A stretch of 64,000 nucleotides of DNA from Ornithinibacillus xuwenensis (GTDB lineage Bacteria > Bacillota > Bacilli > Bacillales > Amphibacillaceae): contig NZ_JBDIML010000001.1 in the NCBI RefSeq assembly GCF_039614845.1, positions 496,001 through 560,000 on the forward strand. Direction: 5' to 3'. Shown here one piece after another: positions 9,358-16,701 of this stretch. The notes beneath the pieces were generated by a model, which did no database searches, was not told the origin of the DNA, and worked only from the letters and a program-made list of their open reading frames with translations. The translations under genes were made by a program, and so were the position numbers. The number at the start of each line of letters is the position of its first letter. Within the stretch, counting starts at the first letter, position 1.

Positions 9358-9412
9358 CAATCTCGTACATAGAAAGTAAAACGATGCTTTTTTATGGTGA
9401 AGGACTGTCAGA

Positions 9413-9450
9413 AGAGTTAACCTTGTTGCGGGTTAGCTCTTTTTATTTTT
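9413..9450 (+). terminator. riboswitch expression-platform terminator
   Basis: Arms AGAGTTAACC (9413-9422) and GGTTAGCTCT (9431-9440) pair over 10 bp with one G-U pair and are followed by TTTTATTTTT. Its place between the cobalamin aptamer and the first controlled gene makes it the likely regulated terminator. Confidence 0.85.
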
Positions 9451-9484
9451 CCTGTTCTTGATAACACGTATGGAGGATGAGAAG

Positions 9485-9931
9485 ATGAAGAAGCTATTAT
9501 TTAAATTTATGGCAGTACTTATTACATTAGTTGTGATGGTAGGATGTTCAGAAGAGGATTCCACTAATAATGAACAACAAAGTCAAGGCACAACTACGGA
9601 ACAATCAAATGAATCCGAAAATAATTCGGAACAGCAGGAGGAAGCTTCAGTCCATATAAAACTTTCTCAGGATAAAGAGGCTGAAGTTATTGAAGAAAAA
9701 GATATTGTTATTGAAGATGGTGACACCTTAATGGATGTTTTGAAAGCCAATTTTGAAGTTGAAGAAAAAGATGGCTATGTTAATTCTATTGAAGGTATCA
9801 ATGATAAAGATAAAGAATTAAAGAAATTCTGGATGATTTCTGTTAATGGAAAAGCGGCTGAAGTTGGTGCAAACGACATTGTACTAAAAGATGGTGACGA
9901 AGTAGTACTTGATTTCCAATCATGGGAATGA
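9485..9931 (+). CDS. DUF4430 (transcobalamin-like) lipoprotein, predicted cobalamin uptake
   Basis: The 148-residue protein has a lipoprotein signal peptide ending MVGC (Cys21) and a Gln/Glu/Ser/Asn-rich linker (about 22-60). A DUF4430-type domain follows (about 63-148), with GDTLMDVLKANF, WMISVNGKAAEVG and DGDEVVLDFQSW. DUF4430 resembles the C-terminal beta domain of transcobalamin and intrinsic factor (family knowledge). Directly downstream of a cobalamin riboswitch, the protein is probably a surface-tethered corrinoid-binding or presenting protein for the next gene (inference). I chose the ATG at 9485 because GGAGGA at 9472-9477 is spaced 7 bases away; an ATG at 9458 has no ribosome-binding site and would put charged residues before the signal peptide. 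Binding of cobalamin is not shown by the sequence. Confidence 0.85.
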   Translation: MKKLLFKFMAVLITLVVMVGCSEEDSTNNEQQSQGTTTEQSNESENNSEQQEEASVHIKLSQDKEAEVIEEKDIVIEDGDTLMDVLKANFEVEEKDGYVNSIEGINDKDKELKKFWMISVNGKAAEVGANDIVLKDGDEVVLDFQSWE

Positions 9932-9936
9932 TATAA

Positions 9937-10443
9937 GTGAATATCTATAAGATAACACTGATTGCATTACTCGCCACATTAGCAATTGTTGGTCGGGTTG
10001 CCGTGTCCTTCATTCCTAGTGTACAGCCGGTTACCTCAATCATTATTATCAGTGGCATTTTTTTAGGGCCAGTTTCTGGAATCCTATTGGCAATTTTGGT
10101 TACCTTTCTGTCAAACATGTTACTAGGAACTGGAATTTGGACTGTTTGGCAGATTATTACTTGGGGATTAATAGGCTTAATAAGTGGGATAATTGGCAAG
10201 TATACTAAGAAATTCCCTCTCTATGTAGTGGTTTTATTCGCTGTGTTTTGTGGTTATTTTTATGGTTTTGTAGTTTCATTGGTAAACTACCAGGTGACTG
10301 GTCAGGGATTTCTGGCATATTATCTTGCCGGATTACCATTTGATACGAATCATGCAATCGGGAATGCCGCATTTATGATTTTATTATATCCTGCAATTAC
10401 ATTTATCTTTAATAACTATATAACGAAACATCTAAAAAAATGA
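9937..10443 (+). CDS. ECF transporter S component, predicted cobalamin or cobalamin precursor
   Basis: This 168-residue integral membrane protein has five to six hydrophobic segments. Its N-terminal pattern (LIALLATLAIVGRVAVSFIPSVQPVTSIIIIS) is typical of substrate-binding S components of energy-coupling factor transporters. The ATPases and EcfT subunit are not in the window and would be shared components encoded elsewhere. The cobalamin riboswitch upstream points to cobalamin or a corrinoid precursor as substrate. The gene starts with GTG five bases after the lipoprotein stop, with a weak ribosome-binding site (GGGAATGA), suggesting coupling. Related candidates are CbrT-like cobalamin and CblT-like alpha-ribazole transporters, which I cannot tell apart by eye. 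Confidence 0.82.
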   Translation: MNIYKITLIALLATLAIVGRVAVSFIPSVQPVTSIIIISGIFLGPVSGILLAILVTFLSNMLLGTGIWTVWQIITWGLIGLISGIIGKYTKKFPLYVVVLFAVFCGYFYGFVVSLVNYQVTGQGFLAYYLAGLPFDTNHAIGNAAFMILLYPAITFIFNNYITKHLKK

Positions 10444-10470
10444 ACACCAACTAGCCTAAGTTGGTGTTCT
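10442..10470. terminator. bidirectional terminator between the ECF gene and fer
   Basis: A perfect 11-bp stem (GAACACCAACT at 10442-10452 and AGTTGGTGTTC at 10459-10469) has a 6-base loop. The minus-strand transcript continues into seven Us (As at 10434-10440), a strong terminator for fer. The plus-strand tail TATTATTC is weaker. Confidence 0.85.
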
Positions 10471-10471
10471 A

Positions 10472-10726
10472 TTATTCTTCAAGCCTTAATGGATTACCGT
10501 TAAATGGAAGCTCGGATATTTTAATAGAGTCACTTGGACAACCCTCAAATGCATCCAGTACGTCATCTTCTAATCCCAATGGAATTACTTGATTTCCTGT
10601 GTTATGATCGATTCGGACAAACGCAAGACCTTCATCATCATAATCAAAAATTTGTGGACAGGTAATCCCACAAGCACCACAGGCTATACATGTGTCTTTA
10701 TCCACGATGGAATATTTTGCTCTCAT
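10472..10726 (-). CDS. fer: 4Fe-4S ferredoxin
   Basis: This small cytoplasmic electron carrier of 84 residues resembles the single-cluster [4Fe-4S] ferredoxin Fer of Bacillus (82 residues). Cluster ligands are visible as C-I-A-C-G-A-C-G-I-T-C-P near residues 13-23 and the distant Cys in EGCPSDSI. The protein is acidic, as usual. It is read on the minus strand, divergent from ypbB, as in B. subtilis. AAGGGG precedes the ATG. In Bacillus this ferredoxin can donate electrons to cytochrome P450 or desaturases; the partner here is unknown. Confidence 0.93.
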   Translation of the reverse strand: MRAKYSIVDKDTCIACGACGITCPQIFDYDDEGLAFVRIDHNTGNQVIPLGLEDDVLDAFEGCPSDSIKISELPFNGNPLRLEE

Positions 10727-10772
10727 GTTACATACCCCTTATCCTTACTTTGCAGTTCTGGTGCTTACTTCT

Positions 10773-10801
10773 ATATTAATTTGTTAGCATATATAATTCA
10801 A
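10773..10801 (-). promoter_or_regulatory. candidate sigma-A promoter of fer
   Basis: Read on the minus strand, TTGAAT (10801-10796) and TAATAT (10778-10773) are separated by 17 bases. Each matches four of six consensus positions, so this is a weak to moderate call. Confidence 0.35.
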
Positions 10802-10854
10802 CTATTGCAATCAGTGTTATGATGGAGATAGTGACGGAAAAGAGGGGAAGTATT

Positions 10855-11925
10855 GTGTGTTTTAAAGGGATAATATTAAAATGTATAACATTCATGAAGG
10901 AAAATCGCTCTATTTCCGGAATCTATCATCTGCTTTCCGGCAAGAAATCTATTCAATCTGTTCATGATGCTAAAATTTTCAACCTAGAAGGGCTTTACGG
11001 AATCTATCCTGCGTTAACAATGATTGATTTCCTAGATTGTGTGCAGCAAATGGTTGCAGGTGGTTTGATTAAAAAAGGTAAAACAGATAATTATTATGAT
11101 ATCACGGACAGAGGAGAACAGTATTTAAAGCAATCTGACGTTACTAGTATCTTATGTTATTTTAACGGGATAAAGTACTATGGTCGAGACGTTACTTTTC
11201 TAGAACGGCTTTTTTTAATTATCCAAACGTTATCCAATATACAAAAAGGAAACACCACATTTATTCCAGTAATTGATAGACCAAGCATCACAAATTGGAC
11301 AAAAAAGTTTTACACTACGATAAAAGGAAATAGGAGAAATTTTACTATCAAACTATATGAAGAGCTATATGAGCTTTTGAATCAATTACCTGAGAAAGAA
11401 GCAAATATCTTTGTAGATCGTTTAAGTGGGTACAAGTACTATGGAATGAGTGTTGAGCAATTATCAGAAAAACATTCTCTAACAAAGCATGATGTTATCC
11501 TTTACTTAACTGGAGTTACGCATCATTTAATTGTAAAAATCGAACAAAACCAAGAACGATTTACGGTTTTGTATTCACTATTACGAGATCTCGAGCAAAC
11601 AAAATTTATTACGAATACTGCGAAGCAAACCTATCAATTATTATGTAATCACTTTACGGTTTCAGAGATTGCGTCAATGCGTAATCTCAAATTAAATACA
11701 ATCTATGACCATATTGTCGAAATTGTACTATATGATAAAGAATTTACAATTGATACATTTGTGACGAAGCAAGAGCAAGCTATCATATTACAGGCAATCC
11801 ATAAGTACAACACGTATAAATTGAAGATAATAAAAGATAATACTACTTCTTCCATCAGCTATTTTCAGATTAGACTTGTCCTAGCTAGGCTAGAAGAGTT
11901 GAGATTGGAGGGCCCACATGTCTAA
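10855..11925 (+). CDS. ypbB: YpbB-like helix-turn-helix protein, RecQ-associated
   Basis: This protein of about 356 residues is always found immediately upstream of the short RecQ helicase recS in Bacillaceae. It contains a C-terminal helix-turn-helix of the RQC-like or 'helix-turn-helix, Helicase-binding' type (about the last 100 residues, including FTVSEIASMRNLKLNTIYDHIVE). It probably acts with RecS on DNA (inference from linkage); no catalytic motif is visible. I chose the GTG at 10855 because AGGGGAAG (10843-10850) is well spaced and the protein then begins MCFKGIILKC, similar in register to YpbB. An ATG at 10819 would add twelve unconserved residues. Its last codons overlap recS by eight bases. 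Confidence 0.85.
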   Translation: MCFKGIILKCITFMKENRSISGIYHLLSGKKSIQSVHDAKIFNLEGLYGIYPALTMIDFLDCVQQMVAGGLIKKGKTDNYYDITDRGEQYLKQSDVTSILCYFNGIKYYGRDVTFLERLFLIIQTLSNIQKGNTTFIPVIDRPSITNWTKKFYTTIKGNRRNFTIKLYEELYELLNQLPEKEANIFVDRLSGYKYYGMSVEQLSEKHSLTKHDVILYLTGVTHHLIVKIEQNQERFTVLYSLLRDLEQTKFITNTAKQTYQLLCNHFTVSEIASMRNLKLNTIYDHIVEIVLYDKEFTIDTFVTKQEQAIILQAIHKYNTYKLKIIKDNTTSSISYFQIRLVLARLEELRLEGPHV

Positions 11926-13465
11926 CATAATCCACTTAGAAAAAGAGCTTGAAAACTATTTCGGTTATTCAACCTTTCGAGTAGGTCAAAAAGAGATTAT
12001 TGAAGATGTATTAAAGGGAAAGGATGTTCTAGGGGTACTTCCAACTGGTACGGGAAAATCTGTTTGTTACCAACTACCTGCTAGGTTACTAGAAGGAATA
12101 ACGATTGTTGTTTCACCACTAATTTCTTTAATGATGGATCAGGTGAAGGAGTTAAAAGCAAATCATTTTAAAGACGTTATCGCAATTAATAGCTTTTTAG
12201 ATTTTCATTCCAGAAAAAAGCTGTATCGATCACTTTCAAACTATAAGATCATCTATTTGTCACCGGAAATTCTACAGCAAAAAGAATTACAGAACTATTT
12301 GAGTAGATTACATATAGCTTTATTTGTTATTGACGAAGCACATTGTATTTCCCAATGGGGGCATGAGTTTAGGCCAGATTATCAGAAGCTTTATCCAATA
12401 ATTGAAATGCTAGGCAATCCTAATGTTTTGGCGCTAAGTGCTACTGCGACCAATGAAGTTCAGAATGATATTAAAAGGTCACTTAACTTACCAAATATGG
12501 TGAAACATATCTATCCTATCGATCGTAATAATATTATGCTTTCTGTTCAAGAAGTTATGGATAATGAGGAAAAGCTTGCGATTATATCATGCATTTTATC
12601 TAAGAATAAAGTACCATCTCTTATCTATTTTTCTTCAAAGTCTTCTGCTGAGAGTTTTACACAACAGCTATACAAAAAACTCCCCAATCACCGTATTGCA
12701 TACTATCATGGTGGAATGGATCCGATTGACAGAATTTCGATTCAGCAACAATTTATGAATGATCAAATTGATGTTATTTGTTGCACAAGTGCATTTGGTA
12801 TGGGGATCAATAAGAATAACATACGTTTTGTCTTTCATTATCATTTTCCGGGCCAAATAGAATCGTTTATCCAGGAAATCGGTAGGGCAGGGAGAGATGG
12901 GGAACAGAGTGTTAGTATATTACTTTATTCAAAGCAGGATGAATTTCTTCCTAAGCAGTTGATTCAGAGTGAATTGCCATCTGATAGTGATTTAACGCGA
13001 GTATTTCAGATTGTTAGTCGATATGCAAAACAGCAACAAGTGATACCAGCTGACATGGTGGAAGTAGAAGCGCTTTTTGAAATAAGTGAAACACAGTGGA
13101 GATTTATTTCTTCTCATTTAGAAAAAAATAGCGTCCTAACAGAAAATAGTTTAAAATATGACCAAGGTAAACTAACAGAAACATTCCATCTAATAAGGGA
13201 AATTAGAGATGAGCGAATGAAATTAAAACAGCATAAATTACAAGACATGATTTCATGGATTCACTCCACGGAATGTTTAAGAAAAGAACTTTACACTAAA
13301 TTTCAACATGGATATACAGTATTGACTCAACAATGCTGTAGCAACTGTGGGATTGATTTAACAGATTTTAAGCCAAAACAGACGGTGAATGCTAGTATCT
13401 TGCCCAATTGGGAGATGAAGCTTAAACACCTATTTGGTTTAGGAGATACACATGAAACAGAGTGA
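11918..13465 (+). CDS. recS: RecQ-family ATP-dependent DNA helicase RecS
   Basis: This 515-residue superfamily 2, 3'-5' DNA helicase is the short RecQ paralogue (RecS, YpbC) that lacks an HRDC domain. Visible motifs are Walker A GTGKSVCYQLP, DEAH box DEAHCISQWGHEFRPDY, motif III ALSATAT, and motifs V-VI (CTSAFGMGINK, QEIGRAGRDG). A degenerate zinc-binding region with CCSNCG lies near the C-terminus. The start follows GGAGGG and overlaps ypbB by eight bases. The end overlaps the next gene by 14 bases, so ypbB-recS-ypbD form a tightly coupled operon. RecS is linked to replication fork repair in B. subtilis. Confidence 0.94.
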   Translation: MSNIIHLEKELENYFGYSTFRVGQKEIIEDVLKGKDVLGVLPTGTGKSVCYQLPARLLEGITIVVSPLISLMMDQVKELKANHFKDVIAINSFLDFHSRKKLYRSLSNYKIIYLSPEILQQKELQNYLSRLHIALFVIDEAHCISQWGHEFRPDYQKLYPIIEMLGNPNVLALSATATNEVQNDIKRSLNLPNMVKHIYPIDRNNIMLSVQEVMDNEEKLAIISCILSKNKVPSLIYFSSKSSAESFTQQLYKKLPNHRIAYYHGGMDPIDRISIQQQFMNDQIDVICCTSAFGMGINKNNIRFVFHYHFPGQIESFIQEIGRAGRDGEQSVSILLYSKQDEFLPKQLIQSELPSDSDLTRVFQIVSRYAKQQQVIPADMVEVEALFEISETQWRFISSHLEKNSVLTENSLKYDQGKLTETFHLIREIRDERMKLKQHKLQDMISWIHSTECLRKELYTKFQHGYTVLTQQCCSNCGIDLTDFKPKQTVNASILPNWEMKLKHLFGLGDTHETE

Positions 13466-14030
13466 GCTAATTAAACAATTATCAAATGAAGACCTTCGAA
13501 AATCTGTCATATATTCGCAATTATTATTTATTGTTATTGCAGCAGTTCTTAGTTTAGTACTGTTTGAAGACCTGCGAACATGGACATTTATCATACAATT
13601 CGATATAAGCGAAGTTGTTTACTTTGGAATTCTACCCGGAATTCTTATTGTACTTGTTGATCTTGTATTAATGCGGTTTTTACCAAGTAAACATTATGAT
13701 GATGGCGGTATTAATAAACGCATTTTTTCGGATATAAGTATCGATAAGATTTTGCTCCTGACTTTTTTAATAGCATTGTCTGAGGAGCTGCTTTTTCGTG
13801 GTGTCATTCAGACGATCTTTGGCTACATTTTTGCTAGTGTTAGTTTTGCTATCGTTCATGTGCGTTATTTACGGAAGCCAGTATTACTTATTTCTATATT
13901 GTTAGTTAGTTTTTTAATTGGGTATATGTATGAAGTAACAGATAATCTTCTCGTAACGATTTTTTCACATTTTATAGTGGACTTTTTATTAGGGATATTC
14001 ATTCGTTATAAGAGCTGGGGTGAATCTTGA
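13452..14030 (+). CDS. ypbD: CPBP family intramembrane glutamic endopeptidase (YpbD-like)
   Basis: This 192-residue membrane protein of the CAAX protease/bacteriocin-processing (ABI) family has several hydrophobic segments. The three catalytic motifs are visible: EELLFRG (EExxxR), FAIVH, and SHFIVDFL with a conserved His. It overlaps the recS end by 14 bases and is followed immediately by the ypbE-like gene, as in B. subtilis. The substrate is unknown. Confidence 0.88.
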   Translation: MKQSELIKQLSNEDLRKSVIYSQLLFIVIAAVLSLVLFEDLRTWTFIIQFDISEVVYFGILPGILIVLVDLVLMRFLPSKHYDDGGINKRIFSDISIDKILLLTFLIALSEELLFRGVIQTIFGYIFASVSFAIVHVRYLRKPVLLISILLVSFLIGYMYEVTDNLLVTIFSHFIVDFLLGIFIRYKSWGES

Positions 14031-14330
14031 ATGGAAGAGAATAAGAGAGAAATTGACGATCAGGCGAAGGAGCTTCGGTCGATTGTAAATGAACTTCATA
14101 GTCAATCAGATGACAATTCTGATGAACGTATTGAAGTTGAACATGAAGATGAGCAAAAAGAAATTAATGTATTGGATTTGCCACCAAGAAAAGAAGTTCA
14201 TGGCCAAAAGAAAAGAAGAGCACATGTTAAGCTAAGTAAACCATTTATTCGATTAGTAGTAGTAGCAGTTTTACTAATTATTATTCTTATCATGCTCCTA
14301 TACTTTGGTGACGGAATCGTTACGTTCTAA
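14031..14330 (+). CDS. ypbE: short YpbE-like single-pass membrane protein without LysM
   Basis: This 99-residue protein has an acidic N-terminal half (about residues 1-55), then a basic patch (HGQKKRRAHVKLSKP) and one transmembrane helix (about 74-94) close to the end. It occupies the exact place of B. subtilis ypbE. That protein has the same opening plan but continues outside the membrane with a Pro/Glu/Ala-rich linker and a C-terminal LysM domain. Here the protein stops five residues after the helix, so the wall-binding part is absent. The ATG follows the ypbD stop (TGAATG). No function can be assigned; homology to YpbE rests mainly on position and layout. Confidence 0.7.
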   Translation: MEENKREIDDQAKELRSIVNELHSQSDDNSDERIEVEHEDEQKEINVLDLPPRKEVHGQKKRRAHVKLSKPFIRLVVVAVLLIIILIMLLYFGDGIVTF

Positions 14331-14340
14331 ATTACACATG

Positions 14341-14365
14341 AAGCCTCTGATTAAGGAGGTTTTTT
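14341..14365 (+). terminator. terminator of the ypbB-recS-ypbD-ypbE operon
   Basis: Arms AAGCCTC (14341-14347) and GAGGTTT (14356-14362) pair over 7 bp, including one G-U pair, and lead into a run of Ts. Confidence 0.6.
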
Positions 14366-14573
14366 GTATTAATTCCGCTTTTTGAATAAGTAAGAATAAA
14401 CTCGGATAACGTTCAACAATTTTATAAAGAGCATATACTAATAAAAAGAATTCTTCTTATTAGGATGATAATGGAAGTAATTCCATTAATATGGATTTTT
14501 TTTATTTTCTTAACTAATAAGCTGATAAGAAATGAAGGTTTTATCTAATTCGCAAATTTGAGGAGGATGCTAT

Positions 14574-15152
14574 GTGCGTATTGAAAGGGTGTCCAGTAAT
14601 CAATTTACAATATTTTTGACGTTTGATGATTTGGTAGATCGGGGATTTAATAAAGAGGAAATATGGTACGATGCGATAAGCATTGAAAACCTCTTTACGG
14701 ATGTTATGCATGAAGCAAGCTCAGAGTTAGGCTTTGAACTAGAAGGAAAACTATATGTTCAGGTCTATTTAATGCAGGCACAGGGCATGCATGTTATTGT
14801 AACGCAAAACTGCGATAATATAGATTGGGATGAGGATTTCATTGAAATGAAAGTGACACTTGATGAGAGCAAAGAATTAATTTTTTCTTTTGATGATTTT
14901 GAAAATATAATACAAGTTTCTGCCTATTTAAATACATTAATGGTTTATGGCGGTCAAGTATATTACATGGGAAATCGATATTATATGCTTTTAAAACGAA
15001 ATGAATTAAATGGCAATAATAAAGAAAATATAATAGCATTAATGTCTGAGTTCTCAAATCCTAGCATCGTCACGTCCTATAGACTTAAGGAATATGGAAA
15101 AGTCATTATCCAAGAAAATGCAGTTGAAACCATAATGGAAGCTTTTACCTAA
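14574..15152 (+). CDS. mecB: adaptor protein MecB/YpbH (MecA family)
   Basis: MecA-family adaptors deliver substrates to the ClpC/ClpP protease. The 192-residue protein has an N-terminal substrate-binding domain (MRIERVSSNQFTIFLTFDDL) and a C-terminal ClpC-binding domain (about 105-192) with VYYMGNRYYMLL. Two paralogues exist in Bacillus; this one sits next to gudB, the position of YpbH (MecB), which binds ClpC and affects competence and sporulation. The start is GTG at 14574 with AGGAGG at 14561-14566; the ATG at 14572 is out of frame. ypbF and ypbG, found upstream in B. subtilis, are absent. Confidence 0.88.
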   Translation: MRIERVSSNQFTIFLTFDDLVDRGFNKEEIWYDAISIENLFTDVMHEASSELGFELEGKLYVQVYLMQAQGMHVIVTQNCDNIDWDEDFIEMKVTLDESKELIFSFDDFENIIQVSAYLNTLMVYGGQVYYMGNRYYMLLKRNELNGNNKENIIALMSEFSNPSIVTSYRLKEYGKVIIQENAVETIMEAFT

Positions 15153-15175
15153 TATTTACGTATTTTTTAAAAAAG

Positions 15176-15205
15176 GTGACAAATTCCGACGAAAAATGAT
15201 ATAGT
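15176..15205 (+). promoter_or_regulatory. candidate sigma-A promoter of gudB
   Basis: GTGACA (15176-15181, five of six consensus) and TATAGT (15200-15205, five of six) are separated by 18 bases. Transcription would start near 15212, inside the cre-like site. A second possible -10, TATACT, lies near 15281-15286. Confidence 0.5.
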
Positions 15206-15206
15206 A

Positions 15207-15220
15207 ATAAAGCGCTTACA
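15207..15220 (+). promoter_or_regulatory. cre-like CcpA operator before gudB
   Basis: ATAAAGCGCTTACA matches the cre consensus TGWAANCGNTNWCA at 12 of 14 positions, with a perfect central AAGCGCTTACA. It overlaps the predicted start of transcription, where CcpA normally represses. Binding is inferred from sequence only. Confidence 0.55.
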
Positions 15221-15340
15221 TTATTTTATTATTTTCATGGAAAATAAGAGTTTTTATATTGCATATTTATGTTTAACGTGTATACTAATCTCTGAGAATA
15301 GCTATAATAAATTTTTATATGATCTTTAGGAGGTAAATTC

Positions 15341-16621
15341 ATGGTAGCCGAAAAAGCAGCAGATTCTACCAAAGAGAAAAAGGAACAAATGGACGTGTTG
15401 AGTTCAACTCAAACTGTTGTAAAAAACGCACTGGAGAAATTGGGTTACCCTGATGAAGTTTATGAGTTATTAAAAGAGCCTCTCCGAATGATGACAGTAA
15501 GAATTCCTGTTCGTATGGATGATGGTTCAACTAAAATCTTCACTGGATATCGTGCGCAGCATAATGATGCAGTTGGTCCTACAAAGGGAGGAATAAGATT
15601 CCACCCAGACGTAACCGAAGTTGAAGTGAAAGCATTATCAATGTGGATGAGTTTAAAGGCTGGTATTGTTGACTTACCATATGGTGGAGGAAAAGGTGGC
15701 ATTATATGTGACCCACGTGAAATGTCATTTCGTGAATTAGAGGCATTAAGTCGTGGATATGTTCGTGCAATTAGTCAAATTGTTGGACCTACCAAAGATA
15801 TTCCTGCACCAGATGTTTTTACAAACTCTCAAATTATGGCATGGATGATGGATGAATACAGCAGAATTGACGAATTCAATAGCCCAGGCTTCATTACTGG
15901 TAAACCTATTGTATTAGGTGGTTCCCATGGTAGAGAATCTGCAACGGCAAAAGGTGTAACGATATGTATCGATGAAGCCGCAAAAAAACGTAACATTGAT
16001 GTGAAGGGTGCAAAGGTTATTGTTCAAGGATTTGGAAATGCTGGTAGCTTTCTTTCTAAATTCTTACATGATGCTGGAGCACTAGTTGTTGGTATTTCAG
16101 ATGCATATGGTGCATTGTATGACCCAGAGGGATTAGATATTGAATATTTACTTGACCGAAGAGATAGCTTTGGTACGGTAACCAAATTATTTAATACTAC
16201 GATTTCCAATAAAGAGTTACTTGAAATGGAATGTGACATTCTAGTTCCGGCTGCTGTAGAGAATCAAATTACAGAAGCAAACGCTCATAAAATTCAAGCG
16301 AGTATTGTTGTAGAAGCAGCCAACGGCCCAACAACAATGGAAGCAACTAAGATTTTAACAGAAAGAGGAATTCTGCTAGTACCCGATGTACTTGCATCTG
16401 CTGGTGGTGTAACAGTTTCTTACTTTGAATGGGTTCAAAATAATCAAGGTTATTATTGGACAGAAGAAGAGATTGATGAAAAGCTTCTTGCTACGATGAC
16501 CAAAGCATTTAACACGATTTATGAAACTTCTCAGACGAGAAGAATTGATATGCGTCTAGCAGCGTATATGGTTGGCGTAAGAAAAATGGCAGAAGCATCT
16601 CGATTCCGCGGATGGGTATAA
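15341..16621 (+). CDS. gudB: NAD-specific glutamate dehydrogenase GudB
   Basis: GudB oxidatively deaminates glutamate to 2-oxoglutarate and ammonium in the cytoplasm. The 426-residue protein has the Glu/Leu/Phe/Val dehydrogenase fold. The catalytic region is PTKGGIRFHPDV...LPYGGGKGGI (catalytic Lys in GGGKGG), and the Rossmann domain begins near VIVQGFGNAGSF. The laboratory B. subtilis 168 allele has a 9-bp duplication near codon 93 that inactivates the enzyme. Here the matching region reads EVEVKALSMWMSLKAG without duplication, so an active enzyme is expected. AGGAGG precedes the ATG. Position between mecB and ypdA identifies gudB rather than rocG. Confidence 0.95.
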   Translation: MVAEKAADSTKEKKEQMDVLSSTQTVVKNALEKLGYPDEVYELLKEPLRMMTVRIPVRMDDGSTKIFTGYRAQHNDAVGPTKGGIRFHPDVTEVEVKALSMWMSLKAGIVDLPYGGGKGGIICDPREMSFRELEALSRGYVRAISQIVGPTKDIPAPDVFTNSQIMAWMMDEYSRIDEFNSPGFITGKPIVLGGSHGRESATAKGVTICIDEAAKKRNIDVKGAKVIVQGFGNAGSFLSKFLHDAGALVVGISDAYGALYDPEGLDIEYLLDRRDSFGTVTKLFNTTISNKELLEMECDILVPAAVENQITEANAHKIQASIVVEAANGPTTMEATKILTERGILLVPDVLASAGGVTVSYFEWVQNNQGYYWTEEEIDEKLLATMTKAFNTIYETSQTRRIDMRLAAYMVGVRKMAEASRFRGWV

Positions 16622-16640
16622 CAGAAAAATAAACAAAAAG

Positions 16641-16673
16641 ACTCTTATCATATATCAGAGATAAGAGTTTTTT
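16641..16673 (+). terminator. terminator of gudB
   Basis: A perfect 9-bp stem (ACTCTTATC 16641-16649, GATAAGAGT 16660-16668) is followed by a T run. Confidence 0.88.
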
Positions 16674-16701
16674 GATTTTACTTAAAGGAAGTGCTTGATA
16701 C

